From contig NC_092572.1 in assembly GCF_037975245.1 (NCBI RefSeq), positions 11,605,769 through 11,669,768 of the forward strand: a stretch of DNA of 64,000 nt. Reading direction: 5' to 3'. The translations under genes and the position numbers were made by a program. How positions within the stretch are numbered: position 1 is the stretch's first letter; every line of letters starts with the position of its first letter. Source of the DNA: Apostichopus japonicus. Taxonomy: Eukaryota > Echinodermata > Holothuroidea > Aspidochirotida > Stichopodidae. Below the pieces are notes generated by a model, which was not told where the DNA came from, did no database searches, and was given only the letters and a program-made list of their open reading frames with translations. This document shows positions 57,401 to 64,000 of the stretch, one piece after another.

Positions 57401-60400
57401 ACATTTTTAGTCATTTCGACATATATCTAAGAGTTACGAATCGGGCAGAGCTATTGCAATAGCCAGACAAGAAACCAGGTCAGAATATTTTGACCTACTT
57501 CCTGTTTATGTATCAGTTAAGGTCTTCTCAGTTTCATGTCCTAATTTTTCTACTTTTTTTTTTTTTTTTGGCTTCACTTTAAAAGACCAGCAAAACCTCC
57601 AGTAATTACAAGGGCTGCCGATTGCTCACGCCTTACCTTAACCTCCTTTTCAATCACAATAACTTTGATTTTTCTTCTTTTTTTTTTTCTTCTTTTTTAT
57701 GAACTTAACTCCTTATCATTACTACACACACGAAGTATGACCTTTTCCCTTGGTACCAACACCCACCCAAACAACAAACACATTGTGAACTGCGATTCCA
57801 CCTCTGCTAAATAGATTAAATGCGGGCTAAAGCAAATCTCCTCGGGGCTTTGACCTACGAACATAATTTCGACCTCGCCCTCAAAACGCAACCCAGAAAT
57901 TTACCAGAGCTGTCGCACTGGATGTGTCCTCCAAATCGCGCCCCCCGCGGGGACTCTTGTGATCAGGTGAGAAGCTGCACCCTGCGACATGTTTTGGTAA
58001 CAAATCACTTCATAATTTGAAGCAGCTGAAAATTAATTTTCAGAGAAAATACTCCGTAGATTGGTCACGTCTTGGTATAACGCCTCCCATTGACTTAGAT
58101 GTTCAAGTCACGGAAGGTAACCATAATTAGATTCACAACTTTCTAAACACTGACCTATGAAATCAGCTGTTTTATATACATATATTCCGGTTATATCATA
58201 TTGCGGTTCAATGGTAACTAACCGACCGGCTCTTGCTCTGTCATCTTATTTTCTTTCAGATAAGTTAATTTGCATATCAGTTTTTAATTGTGGGGTCAAA
58301 TAAACAGAGGGGGTGGGGGGTGACTTCTTTAATAAGGAACATATGCATGGAAATTTCGTATTATATAGTTACAAAGTAATCAACAAGTTTCAAATATTTG
58401 TAAGTTCCGATTATTAAAGCTTCTATTTGAGAAATTCACATGTTAAATTGCTTAGTTTGCAAAAAGCACAAAAACCTCATTCCAAAATTACTTATAAACC
58501 ACAGGGTGGTTATTTCCCGTCCTTGTGCAAAAGTATTACAAGTGCTTGTCCAAAATAATGTATTATGACTCTGTTTAAAACACATGGAGATCGTTCAAGT
58601 CACAAATAATTAACGATTCTGTTTTATAATCGTGTATCACAAAAAGTTTTTTTTGCCAAAGACTATCAACTTCTTGCATATTAGTGCATTAAAATCGGGA
58701 ATCACATTTTTCAAAACAATTGAGCAAATATGCAAGTCTTTTCTTCTCCCGTGCAAATTGAAATCAAATGTTGGTTAAATATATAGCTAAATGTAAGTCA
58801 AGGTAGTGAACTTCATTCACGGCCGTATGTTGTCGACTGGATGGAGACTTTATGTAATGGACGCAGCAATCTGCTAGTTTGAAGCACCTGATTGCATGGC
58901 ATGCCACACGTGTCCATCATGAACTTCAAAAAGCACCGTAATTAGTCCACATATGTCTTTCTGATTATCTCTCCGAGGAAAATAAACCCATTCCTATGTA
59001 AATGACCTATCGGTAAACGCAACAAAGTAATCACTTGGCTCTCTCTCTGATACCGGTAATCAGTTAAACTGTTTAGCTAGGAGAGAAATGAAGACCACCG
59101 AAAAAAAAACGACACAAAAACAAATACCAAAGACAGATGATCAGAGAAGATGAGTAGAGTACATTTCTTTTTCAAAAACCTCAAAAGCTGTGAGAAATGA
59201 GGCTAACTAAGGTTGACCCATAAATCTAATGGGATTCCATCGAAGTACGACCGAGATCCGTTAATTGCTACAATTGGCTGCAATCTCTGATGGTTGCAAG
59301 CTCTAGTTAATAACATGTGTAACTTTGACGTTGATAACGAACCAGTCCCCAGGGTCGTCCCTCTCTTGCCTAGGTTACTCTCTTTCATTTCGTCCATCTT
59401 TTATGATCCCTGTTCCATCTTTCAGACCGAGGGAGGCTTGGTGTAATCCGATACGCTGTGCACTGACGTTCATTTTATCGAAAACGGTCATCGTCTCAAT
59501 TGTTTTGGGGTACTCGTCCCAAAAATATCGTGCAAAACCTTAAGATTGTTCCGTGAAGCATTCACATCTAGTTACATTGTTTTTAGCATGTTTAAGTTAT
59601 TTTTATGCCTGTCTCGAGTAAAATGTTGGATTGCTTTCAGTCCTTCTGGCACCATCTTGACAAGGATACACAATGTCATACAGGATAAGGGCCCCACACA
59701 CCCCCAACCCCAAAATATATTTTCCACATTTCAAGCAATGTTATCCTCTAAGTAGGCTTTCGTCTCCCTTAACAGTACTCCAACCTTTGCTCATTTACTT
59801 CTACTTCGTTCAACTTTCACATATTCTATCTCCATCTTGCAATTCAGCAATCCTTAGACTGTCGATGATCTTTTGTCACAGAATATTTCATTTCTTCTCC
59901 TGTCACCATCTGGTCCCATCCTCTTGCCTAGTCTCTTCCTCCTGGATCTCCTGCCTCCTCCCTCCTCCTCCCGCCTCCTCTACGCCAGCGAACATCTTTC
60001 CTCACTCCCTACCAGATCGTTCGGTGAATCACAGAGTTGCGCAATTCTTTTTCACATTCCTGACTCTAAGGTAATGACAAACCCTCCCTCCCTTTGGACA
60101 GAATGCAATTTTAAGCCTGACTAGTTTTAATAACTATCATAGTCCGTGAGTCCTCATAAATCACTGCCCGTAATTTGACAACAATAATAATTTCGAGCCA
60201 AATAAATGACGACACTCTCCTTGATGCGATATCGACGACTGCCGATTCTGCACGAACTTTGCTGAAACTTACACTGCCCTCCCTAGACCACCGGATGGTG
60301 CAATTGGAAAACATTAGACGTTTTTTAATTCTCAAACCGGAGAGGACCTATTCTGGCGAGATTGAGTTTCGTCCGAACTGTCGTTTTTCAACTCCCCCTT

Positions 60401-61513
60401 GTAGATCAGAATCGCCTCACGCTGATTGTCCCCAGAAATGATTCGATGGATTTTTCTCTCCTCTTTCGTAAAGATTTTGATAAAAGCAGTGAGTTACCCG
60501 ATATGCCCATCAATGCCTTCCACCAATGTTTGTCCATTTGATCTCCGGAATGAAAGCAGCCAGCGTACACCAGGGACTGCATGCAAAGACCCGGGCTCAA
60601 GAGTAAAATCAATATTGATTTTGAGGTATGCAACAGCATCTTTACCTCTCTATATCTATCTCTCTCTCTCATGTTTGTGCCAAAATGTTGAATAAGAAGA
60701 CACAAGGTGGATGGATCTCAGAAAACTGTAAACCATTTGGCCATGAGATTTGTTGTTTAAAGTGATGAAGAATCGGAGAATCGCTGCTGCTGTAGAGATG
60801 TTTTACACAATTTTTTTATCTTTCTCTCTCTCTAAAGAAAAACCTCCACGAATAAGGAAATACGACAGACACGCCGAAATCATTTAGTATGAAAGCACCT
60901 TGGGGTTTCAGGATATCAAAGGGAGAAGTATGTTGATAAGACAGTCACAGGTGAAAACGGAGAATGCGGGATTGGAGTTGGCTGTCGTAGGTGGGGTGGG
61001 GGAGTGGAGCAGTGGGGTGGGGGAGTGGAACAGGGGTGGGAAGGCTGAGGATATGGTTCTCAGGGACACCATTCAGCATTTGTCCAAAGCTGAGTCCTGA
61101 CACCTAAGTTGGCTTGTTTTCCACTGCAGATAAACTTAGCATCTTCATCCTCCTTTAATCCTCCCCATGTTCCTGAACACCATCCCCTCCCCTCTCTCCC
61201 TCCTCCCCCCTCCCGTCCATCCCCTTACTCATCTTGTGTATATAGTTACTTCTTCACCTATCATTAACCAATCACAAAAAATTCCATCGACATTATCAAA
61301 GATCCCAACCAAACCCTACCCTGGACACCCTACAACCCCCTCCCACCCTCCTCCTCTTTTCAAGAAAAGGACATAAATAGCTTACCACCAATCCTCAAGG
61401 TTGCAGCCTCCTGGTAGACACCATGATCTTTCTTCACCACACAGTGGTAATTTCCTGCATCTTGAATGTGAACGTTCCTGATTTCAAGAGAACCGTCATC
61501 TTTTATCTCATGT
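30292..61513 (-). CDS. ROBO: Roundabout (Robo) axon-guidance receptor, from Ig3 to stop; 5' part outside window
   Basis: Nineteen minus-strand exons (61513-61386 down to 30473-30292) give about 1265 residues. Robo receptors bind Slit through Ig1-2 and steer axons and cells at the plasma membrane. Seen in order: second half of Ig3, Ig4, Ig5, FN3-1, FN3-2a, FN3-2b, FN3-3, a TM helix, then a long cytoplasmic tail. Landmarks match vertebrate Robo: DPAFNVLPRDQTVSV (Ig4), PPPVIRTGPFDQT and SGESSWSASL (Ig5), YRVSVAAHTSAGMGPLSAP (last FN3), a GSS-SGTSGSQ Ser-rich stretch before TWSDLLPPPPEEPP (CC2-like, the Ena/VASP-binding type), and SELSDLDTVRGEVDTDFDG. Four FN3 domains instead of three is unusual. 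Phases agree throughout except between 34636 and 33566, where a short exon is probably missing. The 3' end may instead be spliced to 29534-29521. Confidence 0.94.
30674..31220. repeat. Tandem duplication, two units of about 281 bp
   Basis: caagaattaattctcaaatt occurs at 30681 and 30962, and the following 240 bases agree closely (cacccacccaca, gatgtcaacc, gtaaaccagacaactagcaa, accattgaaac, gattgaagatttggaaattt), separated by T runs. It lies in a ROBO intron. Confidence 0.85.
31341..31448 (-). CDS. ROBO: ROBO exon: acidic tail segment
   Basis: Acceptor attgttgcag, donor gtgagt, phase 1 in and out. It encodes GGSMPAVSELSDLDTVRGEV then DTDFDGSSYCT; like the SDLETDVADDD region of vertebrate Robo. 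Confidence 0.85.
32113..32841 (-). CDS. ROBO: ROBO exon: CC2-like LPPPP motif and His/Gln/Pro-rich tail
   Basis: Acceptor ctttcttcgcag, donor gtataa, phase 1 in and out, 729 bases. It starts AKSKPHRKKRSQRL, then TWSDLLPPPPEEPP (about 32720-32760; CC2-like Ena/VASP-binding motif), a His cluster, eight or so Gln (CAG/CAA run at 32580-32603), PTPPPPSQP, and an acidic end QSEAPSDNEEGHPMLPRITP. Confidence 0.9.
33449..33566 (-). CDS. ROBO: ROBO exon: Ser/Cys-rich tail segment
   Basis: Acceptor atattctttccag, donor gtgagt, phase 0 in, 1 out. The frame (CTCGSSSNDTGCSSGTSGSQ) was chosen because it joins the next exon in frame and resembles GSSTSGSQ of vertebrate Robo just before CC2. It does not fit the phase of the preceding exon (1), so something lies between. 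Confidence 0.7.
33938..34045 (+). mobile_element. LINE 3' fragment (reverse transcriptase ORF C terminus)
   Basis: The frame reads FFLNRIVNEWNGLPEKVVHA then SSVNGFKNALDKHFQQ, the R-x-V-x-x-W-N-x-L-P ... F-K-x-x-L-D pattern common at the C terminus of CR1/Jockey-type retrotransposon proteins. The catalytic domains are absent. It lies opposite to ROBO, in an intron. Confidence 0.65.
34636..34881 (-). CDS. ROBO: ROBO exon: tyrosine motifs of the cytoplasmic tail
   Basis: Acceptor gtcgtttcag, donor gtaagt, phase 1 in and out. It contains HRARSPVYAVVDEEDL and SAVRIYAIVSSTK, which may correspond to the CC0 and CC1 tyrosine motifs of Robo; that assignment is tentative. Confidence 0.82.
35449..36107. 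mobile_element. hAT-like MITE, 659 bp, with perfect 8-bp target duplication
   Basis: Ends CAAGGGCGGCGGAA and its exact inverse TTCCGCCGCCCTTG. The octamer GCTTCCAC flanks both sides (35441-35448 and 36108-36115). Both hallmarks fit hAT. No transposase ORF. G/C runs (ggggggcac, gtgcccccc) lie inside both ends. It sits in a ROBO intron. Confidence 0.9.
36185..36530 (+). mobile_element. tRNA-derived SINE
   Basis: Starts with a tRNA-like A box (TGGTCAATTGGTGAAGGCAG), followed by the body words tcttcgggcaaggcac, cattgcctctcttcaccc and ggtgcataaatggg, which I associate with SINEs of marine deuterostomes from memory. Ends are not exact; no target duplication found. Confidence 0.55.
38952..39178 (-). 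CDS. ROBO: ROBO exon: cytoplasmic tail segment
   Basis: Acceptor ttttaaacag, donor gttagc (weak), phase 2 in, 1 out. It encodes QQPLPPIPTDDAESCHGNIS and TVGRYWPAAHTPLNHDQ. Reading on without splicing gives an immediate stop (ggt tag). Confidence 0.78.
39496..39535 (-). CDS. ROBO: ROBO exon: 40-base cytoplasmic micro-exon
   Basis: Acceptor ctctccgtag, donor gtaagt, phase 1 in, 2 out. It encodes GSLHYEPTSEGIG; the frame then fits both neighbours. Robo tails often begin with short exons. Confidence 0.75.
39880..40023 (-). CDS. ROBO: ROBO exon: transmembrane helix
   Basis: Acceptor cttcttcctcag, donor gtaata. An acidic linker TGDDENG is followed by a hydrophobic helix (IIKVVGIVTLIAFIGAVILL and on) and basic CRKRHEK. 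Confidence 0.92.
40731..40990. repeat. 81-bp minisatellite, about three units
   Basis: cttcccttaact recurs at about 40731, 40812 and 40893, each followed by gtatatattctctct and caacaccattgcacct; the last part has a shorter 20-bp duplication. In the ROBO intron 5' to the TM exon. Confidence 0.85.
41093..41398 (-). CDS. ROBO: ROBO exon: last FN3 (FN3-3 of other Robos)
   Basis: Acceptor cacttgacag, donor gtaagt, phase 1 in and out. A whole FN3 in one exon: SLIVSWTPPSASRVKGIVTG, YSVFCLSN, YRVSVAAHTSAGMGPLSAPY. Confidence 0.94.
41878..42094 (-). CDS. ROBO: ROBO exon: FN3-2b, second half
   Basis: Acceptor taatcacgcag, donor gtaagt, phase 0 in, 1 out. It encodes VNRYAAYIDGYHISYYPTYQ through YKGTESDPLIGVTAED, closely like vertebrate FN3-2 (TVDRQPQFIQGYRVMY). 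Confidence 0.92.
42113..42770. repeat. 57-bp minisatellite with higher-order structure, about 11-12 units
   Basis: Units of 55-58 bp carry atacggac(a/t)gatatccg, then gtcagtcaaggtaatacc. Variants alternate in a fixed order of three (see findings). It lies in the intron directly after the FN3-2a/2b exon. Confidence 0.93.
43195..43533 (-). CDS. ROBO: ROBO exon: end of FN3-2a fused to start of FN3-2b
   Basis: Acceptor atatttcctag, donor gtaagt, 113 codons, phase 0 in and out. It holds the second half of one FN3 (LDGFKIKCRPSSG to RDGTESSLEAVRTLPE) and the first half of the next (APPPSIPN to KLQLTWS). The exon runs from post-Trp to post-Trp, so it spans a domain border. Confidence 0.92.
44735..44841 (-). 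CDS. ROBO: ROBO exon: FN3-2a, first half
   Basis: Acceptor cttgttttaacag, donor gtaagc, phase 1 in, 0 out. It encodes VSVDITKAVPLSPTSILLQWE and stops just after the B-strand Trp. Confidence 0.9.
46253..46402 (-). CDS. ROBO: ROBO exon: FN3-1, second half
   Basis: Acceptor catgatag, donor gtgagt. It encodes TTHVVTGLQSGTPYVFLARG then INSNGVGIPSRVSSPVVTL, matching the end of vertebrate FN3-1. Confidence 0.92.
46936..47130 (-). CDS. ROBO: ROBO exon: FN3-1, first half
   Basis: Acceptor tctacctag, donor gtatat, phase 1 in and out. It encodes PDLPGAPSSLSAINVTRNSV, QLSWESP and VTSYRLEYF. Confidence 0.92.
48006..48133 (-). CDS. ROBO: ROBO exon: Ig5, second half
   Basis: Acceptor ctttgtgtcag, donor gtaagt, phase 2 in, 1 out. 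It encodes FSVDGSHTLRILSVQPADTA then SYSCMVTNASGESSWSASLT. Confidence 0.93.
48609..48762 (-). CDS. ROBO: ROBO exon: Ig5, first half
   Basis: Acceptor actttggtag, donor gtaata, phase 1 in, 2 out. It encodes SPPPVIRTGPFDQTLMEGST and the core Cys/Trp (FYCLL, VQWTKEG). Confidence 0.92.
49984..50146 (-). CDS. ROBO: ROBO exon: Ig4, second half
   Basis: Acceptor ttcttccag, donor gtgagt, phase 0 in, 1 out. It encodes RFRVDSQGTLHISGAQEDDE and GTYVCSTNSGSGNVQASALV. Confidence 0.93.
50147..51816 (-). other. ROBO: ROBO intron between the Ig4 half-exons
   Basis: AT-rich; no exon seen. About 51650-51810 has loose tacttgtact-type repeats like those of the minisatellite at 15110. Confidence 0.45.
51817..51938 (-). 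CDS. ROBO: ROBO exon: Ig4, first half
   Basis: Acceptor cttcttctgtag, donor gtgagt, phase 1 in, 0 out. It encodes DPAFNVLPRDQTVSVDDNVA then LHCEAGGNPPPDVFWQNDEV. Confidence 0.93.
52020..52135 (+). repeat. Purine tract (GGA-rich), C/T-rich on the ROBO transcript
   Basis: About 110 bases of ggaggagg and ggggag runs with almost no pyrimidines. On the minus strand it is a long polypyrimidine tract about 80-200 bases upstream of the acceptor of the ROBO Ig4 exon. Confidence 0.85.
52477..52757. mobile_element. Long foldback (arms about 115-125 bp, short loop)
   Basis: The left arm has ttcaacctgg, ggtttatacc, gaacaaaa, gggta-cac, gaagtaacc and ttccttatctta; the right arm has the same words inverted in the same order. 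The loop is about 52596-52630. Probably a palindromic MITE; no target duplication identified. In the ROBO Ig3-Ig4 intron. Confidence 0.75.
55928..56282. repeat. (ATACT)n microsatellite, about 355 bp
   Basis: A nearly pure pentamer array (tatac/tactа-type unit) with scattered tgtac, tttac and acac variants. In the large ROBO intron. Confidence 0.95.
61386..61513 (-). CDS. ROBO: ROBO exon: Ig3, second half
   Basis: Acceptor gtttttttcag, donor gtaagc. It encodes HEIKDDGSLEIRNVHIQDAG and NYHCVV, aligning with RYEIRDDHTLKIRKV of vertebrate Robo Ig3. The preceding exon is not in the window. Confidence 0.9.
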
Positions 61514-64000
61514 CTGAAAAAAACAGAAACATTACACAACATTTGTATTGACCTCTAATGAATAAAAGCATACTTGAAGGAAAAACATGCAAGAATATTG
61601 TTCCCTATCCCTCCTTGCCATCTCCCCCACCCCTACCCTCCTTTCCCTATCCCTATCCCCTCCCCTCCCCCTTGCTAGGGTACTAGTAAGGCCATGCAAC
61701 CATTTTACAGACATAGCCTAAAGCAAACTGTTAACCACTGAAGCTTACAGCATAAACTCTGTGTTTTCTTCTTTCAAGTGAATTATGCCATGATTATTTT
61801 GTGTCCCAGCTTCAAAGTTTATACTTCATATAATTATACTCTGTGTACAACAAAAAGTTTTGTCAGCCTTGTTTTTAGCCTCATGCATGGTGTAGCAATT
61901 GACACAAATTGCAGAATATTCTGTTATCGGTACCTAATGTTTATTGAGAATTAACACACGCTGCACATTTTATTCAAATACGTTTCCAAATTCTCCCTTT
62001 CTCATGTTTATTCATTGAAGCTGAACATTTTCTTCACATCATTCGGTTGAGTTTGATAAACTGTTATAAGTAGTAAAACAGTGTTTACTATGAAACTCAG
62101 ACTAACTCAGGTTAAAAGTAGAAAATACCTGGAAAGTATTTTCACACCAGCTATCACGACCGACGGAGCTGTCGATATAGGTCAAACACCGTTGCCGCTC
62201 ACAGTTTAAATATTCAAATCTCGGCAACTTTGTCAAAACTAGGACGGTCAGTTACCTGTCGTTGACGATAGAGTTACTGCTAGTTTATACCAATCTGCCT
62301 TTTTAACTTTTCTATTAAGAGCACAGCCTCCATATGATGTGCTACTGAATACATTGACCAAGTTTAAAGTCTCCAGAAATACAGAAAGCCTATCAAAGGG
62401 TCATTGTAAAGTAATCCTGTCTTTTGCTTAAATTTCCTTCCGATGATCAATGCTGCTGTTAGAGTGTGCCGATTAGAATGATGGAAGAACATGTTTGTTG
62501 CCGATAATTTTTTTTTTTTAAGTAGCTGTGTCAAAACTCGAAACTGCTCAAACTTGCCACGAAAATAAAGTCGATGCAAACGATTGCACAACAGAAAAAT
62601 CAATCGCTTTGGCAGTTTGCCTTGATTAAATATAAAACAAAACGAATCATTTAAATTTGGAGGGGAACAGAGTCATTTCCTAAAATATTTGTGATGTTGG
62701 TTTGAAAAATACTTCAGGAAATGTGTTGTTCTTGTTGACATATATACAATACTGGTATGCATTACATTTTCACTTACGTGTGCCCTTTTCCTCGATTCCC
62801 CTCCCCCCTTCCCCGCCCCCTTCTTCAAACTATACCATCAATAAGTAAAATCTTTTTTGATCAATTTTCAGACTACAATACAAATTATAAACTACAACTC
62901 CTTTATGCTTCTAATTTGGTACAAACTGTTACAACGAGAGCAAAATCTAACAAAAAACTTTGCAGAATTAACGTAACTTTTGTTTTTACTGAATTTAGTC
63001 CACCCCACATCACAGAAAAAGACATACTTATGTAAATCATTTAAGAAGCCAAAACGTTTTCAGAATGCAATTAAAAATAGTAAAACTTTCTTGGGAAACA
63101 AAATGCAGTCATCAGCTCAATCTCCATGCCTACTGTATCCTCTAGACGAACAGCCTATTCATTTCGACGGTTATCTCATCAAATATATCTGCTCGACCTC
63201 CAAAACGCCTGAAATTAATTTGACAAAATCACACCGCAAAACTTTCATTCCCATGATTGGCTGTCATAGCATATATATAGCTTGTCGTTTCTGAAAACTT
63301 GATCGTTTCACAATTATCAAAGATTTCCTCGAATTTCAAATCCATTTAACGAGATTAACATTTCACTATAGAATTAACTTAATCAGATTCTCGGCCCATA
63401 ATACCCCTTCTTTCTTTTATCAGTTTTGACGTCTTATGAAACTTTCCCCCGTCAGACTTTGGGAGATATGAGAGAAAAATTTACTGAAAACAAGAGGTGT
63501 CCATGTTTGGCCATAAGCGATCTCCTTGGGTGGAATTTCAGTTATTTTTGGCAATGCTGGCTGTGACTAAGCAATGCTATCCCTCGCCCACATGACGGGA
63601 TGGCGACAGAAGTCCGACTCCACAGCCAATGACTTTAATTGCACCAGAAATTATAGCGTAAAATTAATCCTGGGTGCCTGGCGCCGACGCCGCGAGGGGA
63701 AAACAATGGGCAGGTTGCAATAACACACAGGAAAAGTATTTAATCAATCGGTTCGTAACTTTGGCTAAGATTCTTCCACTCTTGGGAAAGAAAACCACCC
63801 CAGTAGCAGGAATAGAACACTCATGCATAACATCTGTTGAGCTAATCTCAAACAGCATCTCGTGGGACGGGGTCGTTTCCTCAGTCTCCTGGGAAGAAGA
63901 TGTTACCAGATGCGGAGAGAGGACAGGAGAGGGAAGAGGGGAAGGGGAGCTAGGAGAGGCAAGAGCATTCATAAATAGTTAGCTGTAACCGGTTCTGTCT
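61514..64000 (-). other. ROBO: ROBO intron reaching the window edge
   Basis: The first half of Ig3 was looked for on the minus strand and not found, so the next upstream exon probably lies beyond 64000. Confidence 0.45.

Larger units (their letters stand above)
51939..61385 (-). other. ROBO: ROBO large intron (9.4 kb)
   Basis: Contains the purine tract, foldback and ATACT array. No Ig exon was found here. A possible cryptic terminal exon near 55550 is discussed in the findings. About 59200-60600 is less AT-rich, but its ORFs look like chance. Confidence 0.45.

Noticed and set aside
59673-60441. Several ORFs of 83-133 codons in the large ROBO intron
   Set aside because: Low-complexity Ser/Pro/Leu sequence in overlapping frames on both strands; no domain and no splice support.
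63664-63982. Overlapping 102-codon ORFs on both strands at the right edge
   Set aside because: No recognisable domain; no Ig signature of the expected upstream Robo exon.

Overview
The window is eukaryotic nuclear DNA: intron-rich, AT-rich, with GT-AG splice sites, AATAAA signals, microsatellites and short transposons. The gene content (a Robo receptor, an Ig/FN3 receptor tyrosine kinase, mitochondrial ATP synthase coupling factor 6) and tRNA-derived SINE-like sequence suggest a non-vertebrate deuterostome, most likely an echinoderm such as a sea cucumber. The taxon is inference, not proof. All exon borders below were read by eye from splice sites, reading phase and homology, without transcript data.

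1-16.8 kb, plus strand: the last 16 exons of a receptor tyrosine kinase-like gene. Order: Ig, Ig, Ig (last one split over two exons), FN3, Ser/Thr/Pro-rich stalk, transmembrane exon, juxtamembrane exon, then eight exons for a complete kinase fold and a short tail. The 5' end and signal peptide lie left of the window. The kinase keeps the glycine loop, VAVK lysine, alpha-C glutamate and HRDLAARN, but DFG reads NFS, the alpha-F aspartate is Asn, and the activation-loop tyrosines are gone. It is a strong pseudokinase candidate.

16.8-24.5 kb: a repeat-bearing intergenic stretch ((TA)n, tRNA-like element, unassigned ORF, inverted repeat), then a complete three-exon plus-strand ATP5PF gene (105 aa). 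In its first intron the end of the first coding exon, with its splice donor, is tandemly repeated about every 147 bp.

25.8-64 kb, minus strand: most of a Roundabout (Robo) axon-guidance receptor, from the second half of Ig3 to the stop. Order: Ig3 (half), Ig4, Ig5, four FN3 domains instead of the usual three, TM, and a cytoplasmic tail with an LPPPP (CC2-like) motif, a His/Gln-rich stretch and a possible alternative 3' end. The extra FN3 looks like a tandem duplication of FN3-2: both copies are split by a phase-0 intron at the same place. A reading-phase gap between the exons ending at 34636 and starting at 33566 implies one short missed exon or another splice choice. ATP5PF and ROBO are convergent, with 3' ends about 1.4 kb apart.

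Mobile and repeated DNA: three non-autonomous hAT-like elements with terminal inverted repeats (22232-22668, 25353-25715, 35449-36107; the last with a perfect 8-bp target duplication), a related core at about 9870-10010, a tRNA-derived SINE (36185-36530), a LINE 3' fragment (33938-34045), a long foldback (52477-52757), and several minisatellites including one with higher-order structure (42113-42770).
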